Assembly (NCBI GenBank): GCA_022036555.1
Contig: CM039120.1
Span: 23,712,227-23,776,226 of the forward strand
Source of the DNA: Microstegium vimineum
Lineage: Eukaryota > Streptophyta > Magnoliopsida > Poales > Poaceae
Reading direction: 5' to 3'
Length of the DNA: 64,000 nucleotides
Every line of letters begins with the position of its first letter. Position 1 is the stretch's first letter. The translations under genes were made by a program, and so were the position numbers. A model generated the notes under the pieces. The model worked only from the letters and a program-made list of their open reading frames with translations, was not told the origin of the DNA and searched no databases. Below are positions 46,408-57,036 of the stretch, in pieces.

Positions 46408-48264
46408 AAAGCATCGGCGGCGGCGGTTTCCACATCTTCGTTTTGCGTTTGGAGTATCTTGTATTCTTTGATCTGCTTTGCTTCCTGCTCTGTGCGCCAC
46501 CACGAATCTTAGTCCTTTTCCGTCTTAACCTGGCGATGGCTCCCCGGAGGAAACCAAATATTCGTTCATCGACGAAGAAGGGGGAAAGTCCTCAAGGATG
46601 AAGGATGAAGGATGTGCTTCTAGATTGGACCTAGTATTGGGCCAAGTGCTCCCTGAAAGAGGAAGACATCCAGCTTCTCGTTACTGCTGGCATTCTTCAG
46701 GATAAGGCCCTTGTTGATTGGAGGCCGGCGACCGAGGAGGTGTTCCTAACTCTTAACACCGGTGAGCTCGTCGTATTTGAGCCTTTCTTCTGGCGTGGCT
46801 TCGGGGTTCCTGTTCACGCCTTTCTTCACGGTCTCTTGGAGTTTTACAAGACTGCGATGTGCAACCTCCATCCCAATTCTGTACTGCACATCGCAGTTTT
46901 TGTACATTTCTACGAAGCGTATTTGGGGATTGAACCGCATTGCGAGCTGTTTCGCTATTTTTTCCGCCTCAAGCCGAATGGAACCGCTGCATCCTGGGTT
47001 GTTGGTTCGGTGTATCTTCAACTTCGGGAGGGCATGGAGGATGTGTATCTCGCTACTCCTCTGCGTTCCAAGGTAGCGGAGTACAAATCCCGTTGGTTCT
47101 ACATCCCTAAGGATAAGCCGTACGCGCGCGGCGACCCGACAGAAGTTCCAGTGTCGCAACCTAGCTGGTCGGCAACTCCTTTGTTGGCGGCGAGGGAGCA
47201 GGTGAAAGAGCTTCTCACATTAGTGGATCGGTCTTCGATTGATGGGGTTTCAGTTGGTTGGAATTTTATTATGAGGCGCTGTCAACCATGCAAAGACAGG
47301 GTTCACCCGACCTTTCTTTATACTGGCCGTCGTGACCCGACCCGGGAGACACCGCACGGAATGGAGTCGGAAGAGGGGTTTGATCGCCTTTCTGTAATCT
47401 TTGATCTTGGTCTCCCGTACATGCAGAATCCTTGGGATTCATTCCGTGCTGGCGTACCCCCACCACCGATGAGTTGTGGCTTTGCTTTTTTAGCGGTTGT
47501 CTAGCTTCTGCATTCTTGGTTGTCTTACTCTAATCTTCGTGGTCAGGATCGTGCTGTCTTCGTTTCTCAAGTCCCTTTGGCAATGTGGCCTCCTGGCGTC
47601 GATTGGGCAAGGAGCCCGCAAGCTGCATCGAATGAAGGTGGTTGCAAATCTTCTCAGGAGAGAGGAGTTTGCGAGCCTCTTGTTGGGAAACGTCAGGCGC
47701 ATGACGACCTGTTCGGGAAGCATCCAGCCGATCCACCCCGGAAGAAGGCGAAGCAGTTAGTTGGTACCAGAGGCAAGTTCGTTATCAATGAAGGCGCCAC
47801 TCAGCCTCCATCCTCAATATCTAGTTGGACCGACGAGGGGTCGGACGAGGATGAGGTGCTGACGATGCCTCCGGATGGAGGAGGGTGTTCTAGCTCAAGT
47901 GCCAAGGTGCGCCTACCCAAGACATCACCCGTTCCACCGCCCGCGTCGGTGGCTGCTGGGAGTACTTGTGTGCGGGAAGGTGCTGCCCTGACGTCGGAGC
48001 GTCCCCCTACAGCTGTACCGTCAAGTTTTACGGGGGAGCTTCTGGCTTGGAGGTTTGTGAGGGCGCGCCGGAAATCGGACTTGTAAGTGTTTCATCTTTG
48101 TTCTGCTTGAATCTTGGTCGGGTTTGTCTGCTTGCTTATGGTGTGGTTTTTGGTAGAGCGCCGAATGCGGAGGATCCGCCTATGCCCCATAGTGATGTGC
48201 CGGACGTTTCTAGGATGCGCGCAGTGAGTCTGATTTACAGGGGCATGGCACCCCTGTGCCCACA

Positions 48265-50531
48265 GACTCCTGTGAGGGGATTCCTGTTCTTCCGGTTGGT
48301 GATCCTGTGGGTGGAGGGTCGATGTTTGTTGATGCTGCTTCTGGGTTTGTGACGGTGGATGCTCCTGCCGAACCGGTGCATGTTAATATGTCGGCCCCGT
48401 TGGCTGCCTCGGCGCCGGGTCTCAGGCTATGAAAAAGGAAGAGGGCAACTGTGCTGCTAGAGGAGCCGGAGTCGGTGGAAGAGATTCCGTACGTAGGAGA
48501 TGAGCTGAAGTCGACGCCGGTTTGGACCTTCCGCCGTGATGGCGAGGAATTCATCGTCGTGGTTGACAATGAGGCCGAGGAGGAGGCGGCGGTCTTCCTT
48601 AGTGATGCGAGAAATCTGCTCGGACGGGTTAAGGTAATTGTAGCACTTCTTCGGGTTTCGTGGTGCCTCTGTGTCTCCTTTGTTGAAGTGTTGTTGTGTG
48701 GTAGTAGGGGCCTTTTATGTCCAGGAGGGAGCGCAGGGTGATGGCCGACCAGCGTACGAAGCTAACTGCTAAAAACGAGTGTCTACGTGGTGACATCGCA
48801 CGTGTTGAGGGTTAGTTTGCAGGATTGGAGGATAGCTTGGAGTCAGCGCACCAGCGTGCACAGGTGTTAGAAGCCGCAATATGAGAGCGGGAGCACGATA
48901 ACGCGAAGCTTCAGTCGCATGCTGAGAAAGTAGACGAGCTTTCTGCCCGTTAGTCTTTGTCATTCTCTGGTTTGAAGACTTGTTGTCACAACCGCGTGAT
49001 GACTTGTCTTGTTTTTTGTGTAGAGTTGCTCAGTGCTGAAGAGGCGAAACGCCTTGTTGAAGAGAGAGCTGATGCTGCCAAACGGGAGATTTACATGATG
49101 CAGGCGATGCATGAAGGTAGCGTTTTACTACCTGTTTCTTTGTTTGTACGGCTCCCTTAATCGGTTCTTGCCGTTTCTGTAGCTTACCGGGGCGACGTTC
49201 AACTTCAATTTGCAGACCTGCAGGCAAAGGTGGATTCTTACTGAAGGACCGAGAATGGCGACCAGAGGGGGGGGGGGTGAATGTGAGCCTCAAATTTCTC
49301 TCGAAATGTTCGGGCCACTCTTCCCAAAAACCAAACCCAGTTGATGGGTGCTCAACCTCCCCCGAGCAACACGAGCGGGGATTCAGACGAAAACGGACTC
49401 CTGTGAAGGGATTCCTGTTCTTCCGGTCGATGATCCTGTGGGTGGAGGGTCAATGTTTGTTGATGCTGCTTCTGGGTTTGTGACGATGGATGCTCCTGCC
49501 GAACCGGTGCGTGTTGATATGTCGGCCCCGTTGGCTGCCTCGGCGCCGAGTCCGAGGCTGTGAAAAAGGAAGAGGGCAACGGTGCTGCTAGAGGAGCCGG
49601 AGTCGGTGGAAGAGATTCCGCGCGTAGGAGATGAGCCGAAGCCGACGCCGGTTCGGACCTTCCGCCATGATGGCGAGGAATTCATCGTCGTTGTTGACAA
49701 TGAGGCCGAGGAGGAGGCGGCAGTCTTCCTTAGTGATGTGAGAAATCTGCTCGGACGGGTTAAGGTAATTGTAGCACTTCTTCGGGTTTTGTGGTGCCTC
49801 CGTGTCTCCTTTGTTGAAGTGTTGTTGTGTGGTCGTAGGGGCCTTTTAAGTCCGAGAGGGAGCGCAGGGCGATGGCCGACCAACGTACGAAGCTAACTGC
49901 TAAAAACGAGCGTCTACGTGGTGACGTCGCTCGTGGTGAGGGTCAGTTTGCAGGATTGGAGGATAGCTTGGAGTCAGCGCACCAGCATGCACAGATGTTA
50001 GAAGCCGCAATATGAGAGCGGGAGCGCGATAACACGGAGCTTCAGTCGCATGCTGAGAATGTAGACGAGCTTTCCGGCGGTTAGTCTTTGTCATTCTCTG
50101 GTTTGAAGACTTGTTGTCACAACCGCGTGATGACTTGTCTTGTTTTTTGTGTAGAGTTGCTCGGTGCTAAAGAGGCGAAACGCCTTGTCGAAGAGAGAGC
50201 TGATGGTGCCAAACGGGAGATTTACAAGATGCAGGCGATGCATGAAGGTAACGTTTTACTACCTGTTGCTTTGTTTGTACGGCTCCCTTAATCGGTGCTT
50301 GCCGTTTCCGTAGCTTACCGGGGCGACGTTCAACTTCAATTTGCAGACCTGCAGGCAAAGGTGGATTCTTACTGAAGGATCGAGAACGGCGACCAGAGGG
50401 GGGGGGGGGGAGGTGAATGTGAGCCTCAAATTTCTCTCGAAATTTTTGGGCCACTCTTCCCAAAAACCAAACCCAGTTGATGGGTGCTCAACCTCCCCCG
50501 AGCAACACGAGTGGGGATTCAGACGAAAACG
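48265..50531 (+). repeat. 1.13-kb tandem duplication inside gene C, plus a partial third copy
   Basis: Unit 1 starts gactcctgtgaggggatt at 48265; unit 2 starts at 49396; a third start is at 50532. Each unit holds exons and introns of gene C followed by about 150 bp of the inverted copia LTR (from tgaagga at 49242 and 50373). The third copy runs ~40 bp, then jumps at a G-run into the LTR. Units are highly similar with scattered differences, so the duplication followed the LTR insertion. Confidence 0.85.
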
Positions 50532-53279
50532 GACTCCTGTGAGGGGATTCCGTTCTTCTGGTTGGTATCTTGTGGGGGGTGAATGTGAGCCTTAAATTTC
50601 TCTTGAAATATTCAGACGAAAACGGAGAAATGAAAGCTCAACGGTAGTGGAGGAAAATCAACGAAAACCCCAAAACATAGGTTCTCAACCCCTAGGGAAA
50701 AGAGGCAAGAACCTAGGCAAAACAGGCGCACACAGTGACCGTCGGACCACTTGATCAAGACCACCGGACCATAGCACAAGGTCTGGAGCCTTGGTCCGAC
50801 GCTTCTACAGGTGACCGTCGGACTGGTCCGACGCCCACTTTTGAACGTCCGACGCCCACACAGAAACCACATAGTGAGTGTCCAAGCTTCGGACCTCTGG
50901 TCCGACGCTCACCGTCGGACTATGGGAAGTAGTCCAGTGCTCACTCCAGCCTCTGCGCAAAACAACACAGCAAACTCCCTAGCTCCGGACTTTGGTCCGA
51001 CGCTCACCGTCAGACTAACGCACCTGGTTCGACGCCCTTCGCTGCTTGACACATTTAGCTGGTCAAGACCACTGGACCACTTGTAATGGTCCGGAGCTCG
51101 GGGAAAGTCGTCCGGAGGGTGGTCCGACGCTCTCGAGCAGAAACTCTGAAACCCGCGAAAATAGTTTCCACTCCGTCAAAACTTCCCAAAACTCAACCAA
51201 TTGATCACCAACTGCAACCAAACTTTGTAGGCATGATCCTAGTGCAGTTGGGGAGCTATCCTGAAGAAATCATCGTTCAATTTGGCTTAGAGAAAAGGGA
51301 GGAGAAGAGATTTGGGGAAAAGCTCAAGAACGAAGAACTCCACAAAGAAAACGCCCGATCTACGCACTCGTGAGGTTTGAGGAGAAATCCTTCGGTGCAA
51401 AGAAGCTCCTCACGATTACGCACAACTTGGTTCAAACAGATTTGCAAGATCTACTCCCTACAAAGAGAAATCATCTCGGAAAAAGAGGGAGCAAAAGCAA
51501 AACGCGAAGAACACAAGCAAAATGGGAACACAATCACGAAATCGAAGCCACCATGGCTTACGGAGGTTACGGCCTCCGATTCCTCGCGACAAACTCAAGT
51601 TCTTACAAAGGATAGTGGAAGGAACCTAGGGGTCTCATGAACTAGATAGAGAGAGAGGCAAGTGATTAGGGTTCATGAGATGGGATGAGGGATACGCCTT
51701 TGTTGACACAAAAAGCGTCTGATCTGCGAACACCTCGGGCTTATACCCGAACTTGATATCCAAAGGTGTGCTAGTCGATTTGACCAGTTAATCGACAAGG
51801 ACGATAACTAGAACAACAATGAACGAGACAATAGCGATGCGCCCGGATGTCAAAGCTCAAATTGTTCAAAAATTGGAACTCGCGAGATAGACGGAGATCT
51901 TGTAAATGCAGCCCGTCGAGATCGTAAGAACTCATAGATAAACTATAGCTAATGCGAAAAAGTAGATGCTTGAAAAGTAGATGAAAAATAATAGATGTAT
52001 TTGATTGATTGTATATCCTTGTGTTACATCGCCCTTGGGTACATATTTATACTCCGGTAACAGGAGTTGCAAACAGACACGATTCATACCTAAACAGAAC
52101 TCCTATTTTTAAGGAAATAAAAAATGACAATAACAATAATACTGGTATAAAATCACCAGTTTCCTTATTTGTTTCCTTTACGATGAAACTTTCCATCGGC
52201 AGATTCTTTCCAATCTGCAACCTTCCTCTTATTGCCATCGGCAGCTTTCTGCTGACGTCAACCACATCCTTTGTCCATTAGCAATACCCTCTTATCGGCA
52301 ATATTCTTCTACTTTCATCGGCAACATTTTCTCATCGGCAAATGTCTTTCCTTTTCTCCCTTGGTGTTTCTTCTATCACATCTACCATCGGCGAATTCTT
52401 CTGCTTCCTTCGGTAATGAAACCCATAGTCCCTTGATGTCGATGAGGAATCCCTTTACCGATCAATACACTTAGTTTAATATTGACCCATACAAAAAACG
52501 GCCTCAACACCCTTCACCCCCTACTTATCGGGCTTTGGCTATTTCCCAAAGACCCCCTAGATACAATGAGTGAACTACCTAGCCTAAGCACTGCAGTACA
52601 AGCTCCGGAAAATATCTCCCGCATTTTGAATGGATGGACCCGCTTCTTGCCGGGAGTTGCCGTCGCCTCGACGCAACCTCTAGGATTCCGCCACGTGCCA
52701 TCCCCGCTTCCTCGGAAGCTCCACCTAGGTTTTGAGGCCCAAACCTAGGAAACCCGCCACCGGTAGCTTTGGGCTCAACTACTGAACCCCGAGTTTTGCG
52801 GCCCAAACTCGGAATCCAACGTGGATGGTTGTGAGGCCCAAACCACCAAACCACTCGACGCGAGCCACCTTGTCTTCGCCCGGTCGGACTCCGAGTCCCC
52901 TGAGCCTCCGGTCGACTCGCGCGTCCACCGTCTTGACTCGGCCGACTCGGTCTACCTCCATGTCTTCTCGCACTCGCCGGTGCCAAGTACTAGCCACCAC
53001 AGCTAGTCCGCTGACGCCCATGGTTCCTCAGTCCGAGCCCCGCTTCCGCCCTTCACCGCTCTCAGTCCATCGGCACGGCAAGCCTCTACTCAACCTTCTC
53101 CACGCCATTGACCACTGTCACTAGGCATAGCACTTGCACACCACAAGCCGATAGACAAGCACATGTTTTTGCTTTCGTAGAGGTTAGGGTAAGCCACTCA
53201 AACTGAAAAAGTCACGTGTTGGTCAATCACTCATCATCAAAGCTGAACTACATGGGTAATTATCCACCATGTGTTCGCA
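50373..53279 (-). mobile_element. Inverted copia LTR inserted in gene C
   Basis: On the plus strand it starts TGAAGGATCGAG and ends GTTCGCA; flanks are cttac (50368-50372) and catac (53280-53284), a TSD with one mismatch. Removal rejoins the gene C frame. The gaggggggggtgaatg near the left end marks a reversed copia LTR tail. Inverted words GTCGGACCA/TGGTCCGACG lie at 50738-51130, the same vocabulary as copia-1. A gypsy solo LTR is nested at 51701-52509. ORFs at 52579-53124 are LTR sequence. Confidence 0.72.
51701..52509 (-). mobile_element. Gypsy solo LTR, inverted (809 bp)
   Basis: TGTTGACACAAAAAGCG...GGCCTCAACA on the plus strand; flanks gcctt (51696-51700) and ccctt (52510-52514) differ by one base. 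A minus-strand TATA (ataaatatgt) lies at about 52041-52052. Upstream of it, 52190-52400 holds about six ATCGGCA words (TGCCGAT on the LTR strand). No coding sequence. Confidence 0.72.
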
Positions 53280-53647
53280 CATACTATGATAACTTCTGGT
53301 CATTGGCGCGAGAGATCGCCCCTGTGGGGGAGTGTGTTGATGGCCAGGTGCTCATTCCTGAGCCTGCTGATCAGACGACCATGGAGGGTTTGCTGTCAAG
53401 GGTTCGCAGTCTATGGGTCAGAGTTCGGTCCTTTACGACTTCAGCGGCGCAAAGTGTGGCTCCTCATGGCCTGGCTATGTTCTAGTCGCACTACCCGAAG
53501 CTTGACCTTGGTCAGGTGGCGATCGGATTTGCATCAGGGACCTTAGATGAGGAGGCGGACCGTCTGGAGGTTGATGCTGGTCGTGTGGCGGCGATTGTAG
53601 TTAAGGATGTTGATTTGTTCATTGCTGGACAACAGTAGTTTGTATCT

Positions 53648-53813
53648 CGGATACAAGAATTCGGACGTGTAAGTGAAAACTACAAAGTTGTATAATATCT
53701 GGGTGGTGAGCTTTTGTTTCACTTGTATGGTCGGATACAAGAATTCGGACGTGTAAGTGAAAACTACAAAGTTGTATAATATCTGGGTGGTGAGCTTTTG
53801 TTTCACTTGTATG
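53648..53813 (+). repeat. 84-bp tandem repeat, two near-identical copies
   Basis: Units start cggatacaagaattcgg at 53648 and 53732 and are identical over about 82 bp. They lie just after the gene C stop, in its presumed 3' untranslated region. Confidence 0.9.
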
Positions 53814-54429
53814 TCCTATCATGCCTGCTAAGTCGTGAGCCGTAGCGATGAATCGTTCGGCCCTGGGTTCCCTATGCCCCGGATCGTAGGGCCTAGAGCC
53901 TCTGCACGCGTAGGTGCCATAGGGATTACCAAGGAGGTACGCTGCTGACAACCCACGGTGCAGAGGGCAAACAACTCATGCACGCTTAGGGAGATGCCAG
54001 GGACAGAACCTTTTTACGAGAGGCTCGATCGTGGCGTGACTAGGGCTTGTGGAGACCGTTCCTGCAGATGCTGGGCGCAAAGCCATGCTGCTTGTAGAGT
54101 CGTTGACCCTGCCGTGGTCGTATACAGATTCTGGGCACATGATCTCGTGGTCTTCGACACAGATTATATCTCTCGGTTGATGGAGAGACATCATTTGAGA
54201 GGTCTATCGATACGATCATAGCGTATAGGGTAGCTACTTCTATGCGCTATGAAATCGATAGGCCAGATTCGAAGGCTTCCGGTTATGGCCAGGTTGTTTG
54301 GAGACAACGCCATAATGCATTTTGGAGAGGTTTTTCTTCCTTTGTCCTCTTTGCACTAGGCTTGTCGTTGGGGCTGGAGCTGTACTTGTCCTGGGTACGG
54401 GTTTTCTTGACGACGTTAATTGTCTGCTA
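53814..54429. other. G2 interval where RT-integrase would be expected
   Basis: About 600 bp without RT, RNase H or integrase motifs on either strand. It includes an imperfect inverted repeat (54203-54228 versus 54240-54263, CTATCGAT...CATAGCG). On the minus strand the first part continues the linker after the protease. Confidence 0.5.
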
Positions 54430-56969
54430 CTCGCATTCGTATGCGACTTTCAGGTTGGTGCGGAGGCTGAGGATGCCTTGTTGTGTCGGGATCTTGAGCA
54501 CTACGTAGGTGTAATGTGGGACTTCCATGAGCTTGGTGAGCGCCGGGCGGCCGAGGATCGCATGGTAGGCTATCTCGAAGTCGGCGACGATGAAGTTAAT
54601 GTTCTCCACCCTGAAGTGGTCTTGGTCGCCAAACTGTATAGGCAGGGTGATCCGGCCTACCGGTGTCGATGCCTTATTTGGGATGATCCCCTAGAAGAAG
54701 TTCGCGGACAGGAGGTCCTTCTTGGAGTAATCGAGTTGGCAGAACACATCAGCGAATATAATATTGAGGGAACTACCACTGTGGACCAACACTTTCCTGA
54801 AGCGGCACGTGGCGATGGTTGGATCAACAATGAGTGGGAAGCGGCCGGGGTATCTATAATCCGTCCACTCGTCTTCTCCGGAGAAGCTAATGGGTTGTTC
54901 TGACCAGTCGAGGTAGCGAGCGTTGGCCGAATCATCTCCTGTTGCTGCGATTGAGTAGATATCCTTGCGAACTTGACAACGTCTCCTCTCCCTTCAACAA
55001 CCACGTTTCCCTTGAAGATGGAGTACGTCGTTGAAGCTGGTCGGAACTCCGGGGCTGGTGGTTCTTGGTCTTTACCCTTATCGGAGTCGTCTTTCTTTGC
55101 TCTCTTGTCGCTTCTTCCCCGCACCGCTGACTCAAGGAGCTCACACTCGCGCATAGAGTGCTTGGAGTTTTAATGTATGGGGCATGGGCCGTCGAGGACC
55201 TTCTCGTAGCCAGCGTCGTAGTTCTTCTTTGGTCGGGCGTTCGTGTTGGTGACGTAGGGGTTGTCGCGCCTGTAATCATACCTTTGTGGGTAGCGCTTGG
55301 AGTTGCCCGATTGGTAGTCACAGTGGTCGCCAGCCCTTCCTTCGCTGCGGTAATCCGGTTGGCGGTTGCTGTCCCTTGCGCGTTCCGGAGAGTGAGAGTG
55401 GCGCCGCCTGTTCTCCCTACTGCGGGTGGCATCGTCTTGATTGGCGTAAGGATTCGCGATCATCATGAGCTCTTCTATGGTTGTTATGTTCTTCCGCGTG
55501 AACATGTTGCGAAGATCGTCCGTCCGCAGGACATTGGAGAAGATGGCAATGGCCTCTGGGTCGGAGATCTCTGCGATGTTCAGCCGCTTATCGGAGAAGC
55601 GCCTGATGTACTTGCGGAGGCTCTCGTTGCTCCTCTAACGGAAACTCTCCAAGTCATACCTCGTCCCAGACTGGACACACGTAGCCTTGTACATCTTGAT
55701 GAAGATTTCCTTGAGTTGCCCCCAGGTGTCGATGGTGCCGTCTCGGATCTTCTAGAGCCAGCTGTTGGTGGAGGTCGACAACATCACCGGCAGGTAATTA
55801 GCCATGACGTCTTGGTTCCCTCCGGCGGCGTAGACGGCAATTTCGTAGGTGGACGCCCATTGCTCTGGGTTCACCTTGCCATAATATTTCTCCACCGATG
55901 TAACTCTGAACTTCTGGGGCCACCAAATGGTACGCAGATGAGCGGAGAAGGGGCGCAGGCCTCCGATGGCTCGAGGTGCTGGTGGCGGTGTGCGACCACG
56001 TCGGGGATTGTCATCATCGTACCGTGGGGATCTGCGTCGATGTTCCCTTGGAGGGCTTCGGTGTGCCGGTGCCGGTGTTTGATCACGTCGGGGTCTTTCG
56101 TGCTCGCCGTCGTTGTGAGGTGGTGATCCTCGCCTCTGCTCCCTCAGGGGGCTTCGGCACGGTGGTACAAGTGCTCGATCCTGCCGGGGCCCGTCGAGCT
56201 CTTCATCGTTGCGGGGTGGGGATCCTCGCCTGGGCTCCCTCGGCGGGCTTTGTGGGTGGTTTCTGCTGTGGGACTAGGCGGATAATTTGGGCGGATGACG
56301 CGCTTTGTTGACCTGGACTACGACTGCCATGATGTGGGCTTCTATCTTCTCAATCTGCGGTGTGGCGGGGAGCTTGGACAGTTCGCAGGCGGCTACCGTT
56401 AGATTGGCGCTGGGTGTCGGGTAGACCGGGACGTTACCAATCTGGTCGAAGTCATGCTGGAGGTTGCGTCCTAGCATGTGACCACGATTCCTCTGCTCCT
56501 GCTCACACTATTCCCGTGCGAGTCGTTCGTGCTCGCAGCGCTCCTCATCGCGCCTCTCTTACTCGCGGCGCTCCAGTTCACGCCTCTGTGCACGCTCGGC
56601 GTTGTGTTGTTCTCTTGTGATGCGGTCGGTGTCCGTCTCGTTGTCGCGAGGGGCGCTATCAGCGGAGACTTGAAAGATCGCCCCCCCAAAGCCTGGAGGA
56701 AACTCCAAGAAGCTACTCGTCGATCCAGAGGAGTCGACAGTTTCGGGCCTCGTAGTGGCGGCCGAGCCCGATGAGACCGTGCCATCGAGGGATACCGCCT
56801 GGTCGGAGTCGCTGGGTATTGTGGAGATGACGACTGTGTTTACGATGGGCGCCAGCGGGATTTTGTCGAAGGTTGATCGGAGCGTCTGGCGTTGGAAGAT
56901 CGCTACCTGGTTACTGAGCCCATGAGGCATTGTCGGGGAAAGGCGAACGCCTCTGGGCGTCACAGCCAC
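54430..56969 (-). pseudogene. gag: G2 Gag and aspartic protease remnant
   Basis: Minus strand. An N-terminal segment (56969-56559) is followed by stops, then a gag core at about 55900-55480 (WASTYEIAVYAAGG, MANYLPVMLS, FSDKRLNIAEISDPEA, MFTRKNITTIEELMMIA), with two in-frame stops, typical of Tat gag. An Arg-rich tail follows at 55505-55170. The protease region at about 54830-54430 keeps the downstream signature AYHAILGRPALTKLMEVPHYTYVVLK, but its active-site motif reads H-S-G-S where D-G-G-S is expected. A linker carries on to about 54250 and no RT follows. The long plus-strand ORF at 55158-56126 is the shadow of this gene. Confidence 0.75.
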
Positions 56970-57036
56970 CGTTTTTACTGGGTTCTGGCGATGGCGTGGT
57001 CGGCAGCCGTGATGACCAGATAGTCGGCGTCATGCC

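Larger units (their letters stand above)
45255..46535. other. G2 3' internal region with reiterated AGTCCCCGAGC words; gene C promoter
   Basis: Between the 3' LTR and the ATG of antisense gene C. The motif agtccccgagc(a/c)tg recurs at 45255, 45626, 45748, 45858, 45922, 45972 and 46066 with small changes. On the minus strand it reads GCTCGGGGACT and matches the purine tract that primes the LTR. A ~110-bp unit is tandemly duplicated at about 45695-45915. Minus-strand ORFs here are not supported. Confidence 0.65.
46536..53638 (+). pseudogene. G2 antisense gene C: PF04195-like (putative gypsy-type transposon) multi-exon gene
   Basis: ATG at 46536. Exon 1 carries the typical block LVVFEPFFWRGFGVPVHAFL...HCELFRYFF (putative gypsy-type transposon family, role unknown). 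Stops TGA 46599-46601 and TAG near 46632 break it. Introns with GT-AG ends: possibly 47496-47546, then 48083-48156 (GTAAGT donor), 48634-48707, 48949-49023 and 49117-49182. The last three preserve reading phase across the junctions. Later exons encode a charged coiled coil (EEAKRLVEERAD). A frameshift lies between the 48157 acceptor and 48430. An inverted copia LTR interrupts the coiled coil at 50373-53279, and the frame continues at 53285 (YDNFWSLAREIA) to TAG 53636-53638, with a further TAG near 53483. Part of the gene is tandemly duplicated. Confidence 0.72.
44869..57036 (-). mobile_element. G2: Tat-like gypsy element on the minus strand, lacking RT and integrase (5' end not seen)
   Basis: Its 3' LTR is at 44869-45254. 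gag and protease remnants lie on the minus strand at 54430-56969. Between them on the plus strand, antisense to the element, is a PF04195-like gene. No RT, RNase H or integrase motif occurs between the protease (ends about 54430) and the antisense gene (ends 53638). The Tekay-like LTR at 57037 inserts upstream of gag, so the 5' LTR lies beyond the window. Layout agrees with non-autonomous partners of Tat elements. Confidence 0.72.

Noticed and set aside
52579..53124. Overlapping ORFs of 60-135 codons on both strands
   Set aside because: They fall inside the inverted copia LTR and no frame shows protein-like conservation.
55158..56126. 322-codon plus-strand ORF
   Set aside because: It is the antisense shadow of G2 gag on the minus strand, which has recognisable Tat gag motifs; the plus-strand product resembles nothing.
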